Positions 1-12,300 of a stretch of DNA of 64,000 nt are shown one piece after another (the stretch's first letter is position 1; each line of letters begins with the position of its first letter). Origin of the DNA: Notospermus geniculatus (lineage: Eukaryota; Nemertea; Pilidiophora; Heteronemertea; Lineidae); contig NMRB01000022.1 in the NCBI GenBank assembly GCA_002633025.1, forward strand, positions 269,853-333,852. The letters run 5' to 3'. The notes beneath the pieces are model-generated. The model did no database searches. It was not told where the DNA came from and saw only the letters and a program-made list of their open reading frames with translations. A program made the position numbers and the translations under genes.

Positions 1-37
1 AGTAGAAATGAGCAGTATAATCCAATGAATAGTGTAG

Positions 38-331
38 TGCGTCAGCTTGACCACTGGACATTCATGTAATCCGGAGGAAAAAGCGGATGTGCCTTGGATG
101 AAAGAATCGGATGATGAAAGCATACGCCCAGTGAGTTACTTACGATCAAGAGCTGTTCTGGCGATCGAATGGCTTGCAGAGGAAGATATACCTGGAGATT
201 TCCTTCCTTCGTCTGCTACAGATAATGAGATTGGTTCAATCCAACGGAGTTTCCACACTTCACCCAATCAGCTGGAAGATAGCTGCAGAAAACATTTGCG
301 GAATGTCTCCTTAGTTCCTATTTTAAGTTAG
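38..331 (+). CDS. possible 3' exon of an unrecognised upstream gene
   Basis: The frame is open from 38 to a TAG ending at 331. It gives about 97 residues, rich in Glu, Asp and Ser, with no internal stop. A TAG at 35-37 could be the AG of a splice acceptor, making this the last exon of a gene lying left of the window. A GTTAGT just before the stop could instead be a donor. I recognise no domain, and there is no ATG near the start. Composition looks coding but this is a weak call. Confidence 0.25.
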   Translation, partial: CVSLTTGHSCNPEEKADVPWMKESDDESIRPVSYLRSRAVLAIEWLAEEDIPGDFLPSSATDNEIGSIQRSFHTSPNQLEDSCRKHLRNVSLVPILS

Positions 332-444
332 TGTGTTGGCTCGGATCTGTTACATATTCAGTCATATATAATGTATATTAGGTCTACACACCTATGGTTC
401 TTGGGCGCCGGGTTCGCACGATCTTAGACGAAATGCACTGATAA

Positions 445-580
445 TAGGGAGTTTTCGCAAAGCCCCCAGAACGCCAACCCGAACGCCAAACCCAAAGTTG
501 TTTGATGCCACGAAGAGAGCACCGAACAAAAGGATAGACGTTTGCGTGGGGCGTTTCGGGGGCTTTGCGAAAACGCCCTA
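445..580. mobile_element. foldback MITE, TTAGGG-type termini
   Basis: The left end TAGGGAGTTTTCGCAAAGCC is matched in inverse orientation by the right end ...GGCTTTGCGAAAACGCCCTA. The pairing extends inward with interruptions. TA dinucleotides flank both ends. The ends resemble those of the elements at 32761, 39330, 53522 and 55277. A Tc1/mariner-type non-autonomous element is inferred from the TA flanks. Confidence 0.6.
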
Positions 581-978
581 ATATTCTGCTATCCTCACCT
601 TCAACCCAAATCGCCTTGTCGACAAGAATGGACTCAGAACGCCTGACTTATGAAATCAATGTAATAAGTACAATGTTAGGCTCGGGGTTAGGCTACTTTC
701 ACAAGAGAAAATTTGGTTCCAGCTGTACTCCCATGGTGGGCGTGTTAGAAACTACATGTAATTGCCCGAAAAGTGTTTGTGCGGGAATTCGTCGTCACTC
801 CTACTCTTTGGCGCTCTCCTGGATAAGGAAGGAATGGTCACCGCGCAAAATTTAAGAAATTAGTTTTATTCGCAATGTAGGCCTACCGTCTGAGCACCCC
901 ACCACCCCCATCCAGAACGAGAAATCAAGACTAGACAGCATATCGGTGAACAGATGCATACACTAGCTGATCCTATGG

Positions 979-1606
979 CAAGCCGTTTGTGCTCATTTAA
1001 TCAAATAAACCTGGGTTTTTTTAAAACATGTTTTTTTGAAAATAAACTAGGTTTCTTTTGAAAAAAAATCTTGGTTTTTGCTCCTTCAAAACAGAATCTG
1101 AAAAAAAACAAGTTTTTTAAAAAGAAACTACATGTAGTTTTTTTTGAAAAAAGCAGTTTTTTTCAAAAACCAGGTTTATTGTATATATCATTAAGGTGGA
1201 GACTGAGCACCGTGATCGTTACCATGATCGTTTCGTTCTAGCACTGTTTTTGGATAAGTCCGTCCTTACCCGCAACCAATCAGGAAATTCAACACCACCA
1301 CCCTATGTTTTTTTAAAAACATTTCTTGTTTATATTGTATAAGTACTACGGCAAAGAGCCGATTAGGCTCACGACGCCATTGGTGATGATGATGATGAGA
1401 TGATTAAATGAACAACGGCTTGCCATAAAAAACCAGGATTTTTTCCACTCGGGTAAAAAACGAGGATTTTTTTGAATAAATGAACAGTATGTTGACTAAA
1501 AAATCAAGTTTTAAAAAAACAAGATTCTTTGCAATGGAGTAAAAGAAACCTTTTTAAATAAACAGTTTAAAAAACAGGTTTATTTGATTTAAAATGAACA
1601 AACGCT
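979..1606. repeat. A/T-rich foldback element
   Basis: The left arm (979-1015, containing AATCAAATAAACCTG) is inverted at 1570-1606 (CAGGTTTATTTGATTT). An additional inverted match of the left end lies at about 1395-1432, so the element seems nested or rearranged. The interior is made of poly-T/poly-A variants of the AAACCTGGTTTTT word. Confidence 0.55.
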
Positions 1607-2504
1607 ATATCCAGTGCTAGACCCATCCTGCACAGGGTAGGTCAGCAGTTATTAGCGGGCACGGATCACATTTCTTCCTGATTATGACTCATATGTTGTG
1701 CTTTATTTTTCATTCATGATAGTGGAACCCATCAACGACCCGTATGGGCCGTGAGGACATGACGAACGGCTCCTCCGATGGATCACAGCAGAGACAGAAT
1801 TGGTCAACTAACAATTCGTAGATTGGTTTCAGCATCTGCCACCAGGGGATGGGATAGAGTTGGGTTGAGAACTAGTCTGAAACATAGCGGCTAAATTTGA
1901 TTGGTCCATTTCCACATGTCATGCACCATGCATGTGCACGTGGAACCATGTCAACCTTGCCACGATGACGAGGTGTTCATCTTGTTGTTCAACACCATCA
2001 TTTCCGCCGTAAATTTGTAGTTTGGCTGTCAGCATCTTATGTTACATGTGTTAGCATCCCTTATTCGAAGGCGAAGCAACCATTTGAAAGCTGCTGAAGC
2101 CCATTGAATCCGGGCATTCTAGGCTCTAGCCTAGAATTCAATTCAAATTCAAATTCAAAATAGGTTTATTATCTCCTTGTAAAAGAGTACATTTACTTTG
2201 GAGGAAGTTAACATAATAAACCGTGCAGGACAGAGGACAGATAAGAAGGAGAAGAAGGGTTGATGGCATCTGTCTCGGGAATGTATCCATCAATCCACAG
2301 TGGTGGAAGGAGTGCAAGTGCAATTATTTACAATTATCATGATAATGATAAAATTAATAAGAATACGATTAAAAAAAAAAGAGAAAAAAAATAATAATAA
2401 TAATAAAATGAAGCCAACCATTAGAATGAACATGTTGAATGTTTTTTATTTTTGTCCTCCTCCTCCTGCTGCATGTCCTGCATGCACTGTCATGACTGCA
2501 GGCC

Positions 2505-3170
2505 TATGTAGCTAGCTAGGCCTAGCACATCCACCACATCATGACGACATGATGCATGACATGCGTTACAGGTGTAGGCTACCATGCATGGGCATGGTGG
2601 TAGGCCTATCATGGATGGTGCTGGTGGTCCTCACTTCTCTCTGACTCTGCCGACATGTGATTGTGATGTGATGTTGGCCTTGACAGTAGGCCCTTGGCCT
2701 TGTACTGTTGTATTGTAGGCTTGTTGACTCTCTGTCATTTCATTCGTTAATCGCAGCAGAGAGTCGGACCTAGGCCTACTAACATGACTAACTAGGCCTA
2801 TACATGCTAAGCCTATAGTAGGCTATAGGCCTAGGCCTTTGCCCTGGGCTGGGCTCGGCCCGACGATCATTAGTGCTAGTAGGACCTACATGGCCGAGAC
2901 CTATCAGCAGTAGGCCTATCACATCTCATGATGTCATCATCCACCTCGTCCTGACCTCCTCGACCTGTCCACATGATGATGATTCTCTAGCAGGTTTCTA
3001 GGCCTGGTAAGTGGTAGGCTACCTCATGACCTAGGCCTAGGCCTAGCTTACCGGTATCAGATCATGAGATTCAGATGATTGTAGGGTAGGCCTAGGCCTA
3101 GTTTATAGGCAGGCCTAGGCCTAGTAAAGTATTATGTAGCCTGCCCTGGGGCCTAGGCCTAAAGTGTTGT
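2505..3170. repeat. AGGCCT/TAGGCCTA-rich stretch
   Basis: About twenty copies of the self-complementary hexamer AGGCCT, often as TAGGCCTA or tandem AGGCCTAGGCCT, occur in under 700 bp just 5' of the MEI1 coding region. A second, weaker cluster lies at 16090-16990 just 5' of WBP2. It could be a degenerate simple repeat or a promoter-associated word; function is unknown. Confidence 0.6.
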
Positions 3171-3357
3171 GTCCCCATTGTCATTGTCAACATGTTGATC
3201 GATTCTTTTCAAAAGACACTTACAATGTACGTTCACCTTCCGGCTGGGCCGGTATGATATTAAGTCAGTGTGATTTGCATCTGTTACAGTAGGATACCGG
3301 TACAATTAAAAGCATCCTATCCAAGCTGTTCTAAAGGCTGTGACAAGATGAAATAGA

Positions 3358-6300
3358 ATGGATATTACCTCTCTCTTTCCTGACCTTCCGTCCCACGACC
3401 AACACGACCAAAGGTGGCTGCAGCCAGGCTCAAGACAGGGGAGCATCATTTGTTTAGCCTGCTTAACTGAGTTGCTGGAGGACAGAGACGCAGTTGGTAT
3501 AAAAACCAAGATAGTTCTTGCAGAGTTACTATCAGTCATTGGACAAGATGAAGTCATGCAACTGCTTGGAGAGAATCCCCCTGTTCATGTCCATGTTTCC
3601 ATGATCTTATTGGGTTAGTTGTTAAACTGTTAGATTAAAAAACTCATGCAGTTTGGACTTCAGGTTCCTAGTTAAACAACACATGATGGTGTGCTTTTTT
3701 CGTCCTGTATGTAAGTTATACATGTAGTGGCCTCTTAGCTTTAATATTTTGGTGGAAAAATGAAATTTTCTCTATTATTTCAGAGTATCTGTGGCATGCA
3801 GAAGAATCCTTTGCTTGTCTTGCAGTTGAAGGTAGGCCTATGGGTTCCATTTCATAGGGTTGCATCGAAGTGTTTTGTTACAGTCTATTGCATTGTTATC
3901 ATTCGAATAAACTCTGTGACTATACTCACAATGCTCACAATTAATTTCTATATCCATCTGGTCAAATGCGTCTCATTTATTTCAAAATCTCTCCATGAAG
4001 ACACAAACTTTTCAGGAAAGAATTTGTATATGTCGCATACATGTATATCTTGTTCACCTTTGCCCTTTATTGCAGCACTTGCAAAACTTGGAACATATGG
4101 ATCAGCTGATTTGTTGTGTGAAATTATAGAAAATCTCACTCAAATGGTAAGCAGACTGCATCCATGTGCATTTTATTACTGCTCTGTTAGAATGAGCAGA
4201 AATGTACGTACGGTAGGTGTACAAGAGGTCAAGGTTTTCATGTTTTGTAAGGAAAGCCTGTGTAAGCTCACCTGATGGATGTTGTTCATGTTGGCTCTGC
4301 AGTAGATGTTGTTTAAGATTTTAGTAAGGTAGCTTCCTGAGACTTGCCTGATGGGCTATATAAATGCATTCCATTCAAAACCTCAGGTATATTAACTCAC
4401 TGATATCTGTTCAGGAAGTGACCCAGCAACTTGACTAATGAAATAATGTCAGAGTGGACAGTAGCAACACTTTGCTAATTCGAGCAATCTTCTTTCCTCT
4501 AGTGCATAGATCAGCCCATCTACAGGAAGAATTTGGCTGCATTCCATTTTCTTGGCAAGATTTTGCAGAAAGTCCCACTGATGGTGAAGTTGATACATCA
4601 GAAATATGGTAGGCAATTTTGGTTTGTTCTCTGTTGCAAGTCTGTAGTTCTATTTGTCTCTTAAAGGCAGAGGTTCAAACTTGAGAATTTACCACTGCCA
4701 AGGACTCTCCTGTAATGCAATTTAGCATTACTGACCCATTGACCTAGATGTGGTCTGCCTTTAAGCTGCCACAGTTTTAAAAAAGGGTTAATCACTGAAG
4801 CTTATTACTTAAGAAGATGACTTTGACGAAGGTGCACCGACCCTTCCATGTCAAAAATAGTATTCTGTTTCTTTGAAATAAAAAATTCTCTAAGATTACG
4901 AATTACCATCAGTTGTTTTAAAAGAATATCAAATCTTAATCAGACTGGAATTCGTCAATGATGAAAGATGGATATGTCAATGGAGGGTTCATGTGAACTT
5001 CTGTGTAGACGGCTCGCCATGCTCTCTTCCTTTGATTCATAGATCAGTTGCTACTTCTTTCTACATAGCCTACTGGTAGGTCAGAAATTACGTACAGGTA
5101 AAGGTGAATGTCTGCAGACTATAGAAAAAGTCAGGTTCTGTCAGCAAACTATTGAGGTTCCAAATGTATGCTTTCACAGGTAATTGTAATGCAGGCAGCA
5201 TAGACACCTTCAGTCATGTCAGTCAGACAGTGTTTTTCATTGGTTAGAAATACTACACCTTTGCGAGAAAGAAGACTGCTCAAGAAATTCACATAGTTAT
5301 TCTGCATCTTCTGCTTTACAAGATTGTCCCTTCTGGTGTTAACTGGAGAAGTTGTTTGTGCGAAACTTCAGTGAGATTCTTGACCATACCCTTTTAATGT
5401 TCGATAAAAAATGCTCTGGAACCTATCGGTAACATTTTGCTTGCTGCAGATTACTCAGGCAGATTAATCCGCCAATCAATGGTAGTGAAAAAAATCAAAC
5501 TTTTTGACTTGCTGTTCAGTACAGCTGATGGTGCACTGACTGTGAAATTCTGCTTTATGTATGTAAGCAGGCAAAAGAGTACAGAGCTTCCGACCAGTGT
5601 ATGAATGTCTTGACTGCAGTCCAGGTACCCATCTGCACTGTGCTTAGGGTGTAGCCAGCTACCTGTATTATCAGTGCTACCTGTTTGTAGAAGCAACATT
5701 CTAGTCTATAATAAGCACCTTGTAGACATTCGATAGGTTTATCTACAGGCTTTTGAGACCAGACCTAGCCAGGTTTCTGACTGGTTTAGGCTAACAGACT
5801 GCTTGAAGGTAGTAGGCCTAGTGAAGGTATTTCTGTTGCATACGATGTTTTAAAAGAGGGTGGGGTGCTGGGCTTTGCACCTTGGCTTTCCTGTCATACA
5901 TGTATGTATTCTGCAGTGTTGCCTGGTGGATGCTTTAAATGTCATAGACAGACTTACCCAATTAATTATACAATGGCAAGCTTACTAATAATTTCAAGTG
6001 ACACTACATTGAAAACTGGATAGTTACCGTACTTTATTTGAATTCTGGCCTTACTTGACAAACATCACTGATACAAATGTGGTGCATATTTCTACATTTT
6101 TGATTTTTGTGTACATGTTCATCGGCCAGCAGAGTTCTCACTGACTTTAGTGAACATACATGTAGTCAAAAATAGATAAGCTCGCTTATCTATTTTTGAT
6201 GTAGTGCATTTTGTTTATTTTTTCATATTTTCAGATGCATTTCTTGCCTATGTCTGCTCTGGCCTGTCAGAAAACGATGAAACTGTTTTGTCCGCCCTTA

Positions 6301-9300
6301 TCTTCATTCTGAATCATTTCTACCAGCTGCCATATGTACAGACCCTGCCAGGATGCATTCATAAGGCCGTGGTTGAGAATTTACCTAGATTGATCATCTC
6401 AACACACCAGCAAGATTTACTCATGAACATAATTGGTAAAGCAGCAACTGCAGTGCATTGGTTTTAACAATTCATTTGTTAAAAGAAAGAGATTTGCTTG
6501 TACCGGGTACATAAAGTAATGCATTCATTGATTGAAATATATTTGGAAAGTGATGATCAAGGGCAGCGACAGTGAGTGAGCCCCTTTTCGCTGCGATCCA
6601 CAATCTTTGCATATATGTGACACTCCACCACAAAACCAGTCGGAAGTTGCATGGAAAATGAGCCTAAACATACTGAGATGACACCAGGAGATAAGGAAAG
6701 AAATAGACTCACTCAGACTTCACAATAAACACACAGTATTGAAATTGACAGATATTCATTCCCAACTTGCCAACTTTGGAGCGACTTCAACTGGTTTTGT
6801 GGTGGAGGGTCACATACAGTATTCTACCGACAGGCCAAGTCATTTTCAACCTTTGACTGATGTTGGTGTTGTTAAGCGTACTGCATACAGCTGATGGTAG
6901 TACTTCGAAGAGGTCTAGAATTTACTTTGCTTGTTTGCTTAGGTCTCCTGAAGCTTGTTATTAGTCAACCTCAACTGACCCAACAACTGATGGTGACCAA
7001 GAAAGAGAGCAGCACACTTGCAGCCGGATTGAAGAAGTTACTCATCTGTCACCGTGATGTGCCACAGATAGCAACAGTCCAGTGCATTTCCCAGGTCCTT
7101 GCGCTAGATCAGGGAAATGTATATGCTGAAAACTTCTTGCGTGATGATGTTGCAGGTTAGGATGCATTTATTCTTCAGTACCGTAGCTTGATGCAATATG
7201 CTTGTTTCATAAACATCGTGCATGGAGTACTCCCAGGATTGGCAGCCTTTAATGCAATTCATTAGTTATACACACGGGAAGGGGCAGCACTTCCTGGGGT
7301 ATATAGAAGAAGAGGTTGACAGGGCGTTTGTTGTGAGGCGAGCAAAAAACTGCTCGCCTCAGAACAATAGAAAATNCTATTGTTCTCAGGCGAGCAGTTT
7401 TTTGCTCGCCTCACAACGAACGGACTGGGTTGACTACATGTAGGGTGCACCATTAATCGTGCATAGGTATGCCAGCTTCATTCATTTCAAACTCATGTGG
7501 GTCATGGCAGCACCGTCCTGGTGGTAATCTTGACTTACCAATATCATAGTTCATGTCAGAAGTGTAAATTATATTACAGTGTATTTGCTTTTAGAGTTCC
7601 TGTTTGAATCCCTCGCAACCACAAATGAGCTTCTCCTTAGTTCCATCTTTTGCTGCCTGCTTCAGTTTTCGGACAGCGAGATGTTCTTCAAGAACCATCA
7701 CAGTGTTTATGGTGAGTTTTTGAATTTTAAAAAAAATTTCTTTGGTACATGAGGTTATTGTTGTAACTAATTGTCTTCCCACACTTTTATTTCTCATCTC
7801 AGTGTTGACTTCGAATGTTTCCATCATTTCAGGTCTAGAGTCCATCCTCCGAGGCACTGAACAAGCCTTGCGACTGCGGAAGCCTCAGTCCATATCTCTT
7901 GCTATGAAACTGTTGGCCCTCATCTTAGAAAGGTCAGTTGCGAACAGCACCAGTCTATCCCTGTGAAGAATCGCATCTGTTCCATTTTGTTGTTGACGAT
8001 GTGTTGAGACCTGGGGAATTTCTCTTTCAGGCACCAAGAGGGTATTTCCTTGTTCAGCAACCTTGCCATGCTGGCACAGTGCCTCCAGTTGATTACGGAC
8101 GGTGTGAACTTCAGCCAACCAACAGTTATGTCAGAGGCAGTCAGTGCCTTGCAGCATATATTCAAGTAAGGGACTGTGTCATGTTAATGATGACGGGTGA
8201 AATTTGACTTGATGTGCTTGAGTTGACAATTAAACTATCCTTAGAATTGCTAGTATTGCTACAAGTTTTGGTCAGTGTGGGTGTTATGTGAGAAGTCAAC
8301 CAACAGAACTATGGAGCCACCCTGATACTTTTGCAACTATCACCTGTGACTGGTGAGGGCTTCGAAGTTTGTGCATAGATATCCATTCTCACAGAGGGTC
8401 TTTTCTAGAGTTTCAGATTGTAAAGTTCCACTTGAAAAAGACCCCGGTTGGGGTCGAAAATACGTGAATTCTGGAGATTGACTTCTTGTTTATTATCATT
8501 TTGTGTGTCAATTTTGTGCCTTTTGTACCTTGGCTCACAGAGGGATAGGTGACAAATATGATGTATGTATTTATATATAACGTGGTCTTCTTCAGATATT
8601 GCCCAAAAAGTGCAATTTCAAATGATAAGTTGCTCCTGCCTCTTGAGCACATGAGGCAGCATGCATTGGCTGTTCTTAACGAATTTACCAGTGACAAGAA
8701 GAGGAAAGCGCTCAAGAAAAGAGATCGGCTGGGGCAAAGACTGAATGTGAAGTTGGAAGAAACATTGGCTCAGTTTGTTGCTGTCTACAGTGCTGCCTCC
8801 TGGTAAGTCAATAGGGACCCAAAGGAACAGTGGTAGAAAGATGCTGGTGGTAATCACTTGGAAATTTCACTTCTCGGCAGTTTCTGAATATACTAATTCT
8901 TTGTCTTTTCAATGAGATTTTGCATTAGTTGTTGACTCGCGTGGCAATATTGCCCATGTTCTGTTGCAAAATCAGGGCGTAATGGCCCTGACCCTTCTTA
9001 AAGGACTGTAAACCTTGATTATTTTGCTATTACTTTCATCAAGGTATGTTTGTAAATGTCTCGAAAGTGAAGAATTGGAGAATGATTCCACCCAAAGTAA
9101 TCAAAAATCAAAAGGTTCATCTCCATCCATGAGTCTGGCAACGTTTGCTGAGTTCCTGGTGCTCTCCACTGATGAAGTCTGTGTACCTCTAACAGTGGTA
9201 TGTTCTCGGCCGACCGCACGGAAAGTTCAATAGTGCTTTCGGTGTCTGTCGGCTGTTTTGTTAATGGGAAAAATGCATTATAACTAACTGCCGATGGGCG

Positions 9301-12300
9301 CCGGTAGCACTATCGGACTTTCTGTGCGGCCGGCCCTGATGTTTTTTTGTGTAACTGGAGAGAACAATCTACCCCTGTCATGTCCTCCGTGAAGCCTAAA
9401 ATTTACAAAGTATCGTAATCCCAGGATCTCTCAGCTGAGTGTCTGGATCCTCGTCTTGTTAATAGACTCTATTCCTCTAAAAGAGCGCAGCACCTGACGG
9501 GACAGCGTCATGACGTCCCGCACGTCATTTCTGAACGCACGACGCGACTCGAAAAAAAATTCGGTTGTTTCAGCGATCATGACGTCGTGAAACAATCTGA
9601 TTTTTTTTCGTCTCGCCTCAAAACATGAATGACGTGCGGGACGTCTTGGACGCTGTCCCGTCAGGTGCTGCACTCTTTTAGAGGAATATCCTGTATTGAT
9701 TGATCCTTTCCTATTGCCAACTGCTCTATCTTGCTGCATCGATCCATATATCTTTCTTTTTCAGATATACGGTGAAGACAATCCCAAACTGCCCATTCTG
9801 CAGTCAGTGTACAGGCTTCTGTGTATCCAATACAAGTTTAATCTGGACGAAATGTCTTCTTTGTCCAAAAAGTATGCAGAATCTGAATTCCTTTCTTTCA
9901 CGTTACAAATGAAAGCTAGATTCAGGTAAGTGTCATTCAGTGTTCTCAGTAACAATATTTAGTCACTGAAAATTGCATGGTTTGGTTGTTTCCCATTAAG
10001 TAGCCCTAAGTAGGACCAACACCAGTCAAGATTCAATTCCCTACCCAACCCATTGCCAGTAAAAACATCTTGCAAGAACCTGCCCTGTACACCGACTAAT
10101 TTTTCCAAGGTGTCTTGTGTCTTCCTGTGCTGTTGGTTATGATACTGAATTTATCCTGTCCTCTTTTTTTTCAGGGAGAAAAACTTACATGAGGCGATAG
10201 ATGAGTTTCTGATGAATGTGTGCATCAACCTGTTTAGTACTCATAATCGCTGTGGCGATACTGTGGATTACAGGATGCGGTTGACACAGGGATTGCCACA
10301 TCTTCAAGGTAACTATCAGTTGCAATTGAAGTGTAATAAAATTGTGTAGTAAAATTTTTTATGGATCGACATGGTCTGAAGTATGTCAAAAAAGTATTGC
10401 GACCAACCTTTCAGAACTAGGCGACCTTGCTGTCGTACAAGTACTTTTGCAGGACTCCTTTCAGCTTCAACTGGGGCTGACTGTTCTCTGATTTTCAGGA
10501 CTACACTCTCTTACTCCCTCCTTGTAATTTTAAGGTTTGAAAGAAGACCTTCTGGTATTATTGTCAGAAAGTGATGAGGACTCCAGCTGGGTGTTATCAG
10601 TGCAGATCGCTTACATCAGCATCCTATTCTTTGAGGCCTTTTACACAACCAATGTCAGGTACGTGAGCCGGATATGAAGTGACCAAATGAAGATCGGCCA
10701 GTTATTCATATTCAACTCAAGATAGAAATGCTAGTCCAGTGGTCATTGTTCTTTCACTTGTAGTCTTGAGCAAAGACGAAATCAGTTCATGCTTTAATGA
10801 AGTGCAAAGATGGACAGTCTGTTTGAGTAGCAAAATATCCAGCATTCATGTTGTTTCAGACTCCCTGCACGGTCAGCAGCAGGTTACTGTGAGGCTCTCA
10901 CTCCCTTCATTCTCAGCAGAAGCAGCCTTGCTGCTGTACCTGACTATACACTCTGGCAAGTTGTCCTCTTGTGGGCTCTGTCATCTGAGGAGTTTTGGAG
11001 ACAGCAAACTCCCTCCTTACATCATCAACTTGAAGGTATAACTCAGTTATATTCTATGGTATTGGCAGTACAAAAGCCTGAACCAGTTCACAAGGCAATG
11101 CTTTGCAGTGCATATATGTATGCTTTCAAGGAGAAATGTCCCATCAGCCAAATAAATATGGAGTGATGTGTGTGTTTCATGAAAATATTTAGAGATGACA
11201 CAATTTTAAAAATACCCTTTATGATGCTGAGTTCTTGTATGTCTTTTCAGCTCAATATGTCCTGACGAAGATGGCAAAAGACCTTAGCATCTCTGAGACA
11301 GTTATTACCACAAGTGTTGTTGTGCTGATGTGGAGTTTTTCAAGTCGTGATCTCGCTGAATCATTTGGGAATAGAATTGTAAGTGAAATTTTTGGTGTGC
11401 CAGTATCTAGAATGTTGTCTACCCCAAATTGGTCAGGATTTGCACTGCTTGTTGAATAATGTTTATCATTTGTTTCCATTTAATTTTCACATCGTGGATT
11501 TTCCAGTATGAAAAAGTCCAGTGACACATGTCTTCAATTTCTTTCCAGTTACAGCTGTGGTTGAGTTTTGAGAGCACAAACGAAGACAATTTTCATGATC
11601 AGCTAGTATCACTCATCATGGAGAATGCCCTATGTCTCCAGACCTTGTTGGTAAGTGTCGAAGACTGATTCACTTACTTCAGAGCCATTGTATACCGGTA
11701 GTCAAAACACAGTGATCAGCTGTGGCTCTTTCCATTTAAGCTCATGTTTACCAATGGTATGATGCTTTACTTGATAAAATGGATAGACGTTTTTATGTCG
11801 TCAATTTCCAAGCTTTGAACTGCTTGGGTCGGTCGTTCCCTTTCAAGTGTGTGTAGGACGAGATCTGGCAATTTACCAAAGGTTGAGGAGTTGGCATCAT
11901 ATACCTACAGTGGAATCTCAGCTGTTTCTTTCCAGGTCTTTCCTTTTGAGGCGCGCTAAAATGTGCATGCGCCTCGCAAACAATAGAAATTCTATTGTTT
12001 GCGAGGCGCATGCACATTTTAGCGCCCGTCAAACGGAAAGGCCTGCTTTCATGCTTTGGTGTGTGACTTTTCCAGGGGCTAGTGACGCTTGGTGAGGAGA
12101 AAACCACAGAGGCAGCTGTGAATCTGTTGAAGGACGCTCTCAAAAAAGGCCTGGCAGAGAATGCTGATGCTAAGGAACTTGGCAGCCTGGAGGAGACTGT
12201 CATTGATACCACTCTGCAGATGTGCTTGGCGGGGAAAGATTGGAATGTGCCCAGTCATAACATGGTGGCTATGTTTGACATCATTGTACAAATCAAGAAA

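Larger units (their letters stand above)
332..3357. other. intergenic region upstream of MEI1
   Basis: No gene is recognised. It holds a TA-flanked foldback element (445-580), a larger T/A-rich foldback (979-1606), a (TAA)n/A-rich stretch near 2370-2410 and an AGGCCT-rich block (2505-3170) before MEI1. Short frames such as 565-855 have no family resemblance that I can see. Confidence 0.6.

Noticed and set aside
3760-4275. 171-residue continuous frame
   Set aside because: It reads through two MEI1 exons in the wrong frame and the intron between; the spliced frame (EYLWHAEESFACLAVE-ALAKLGTYG) fits MEI1.
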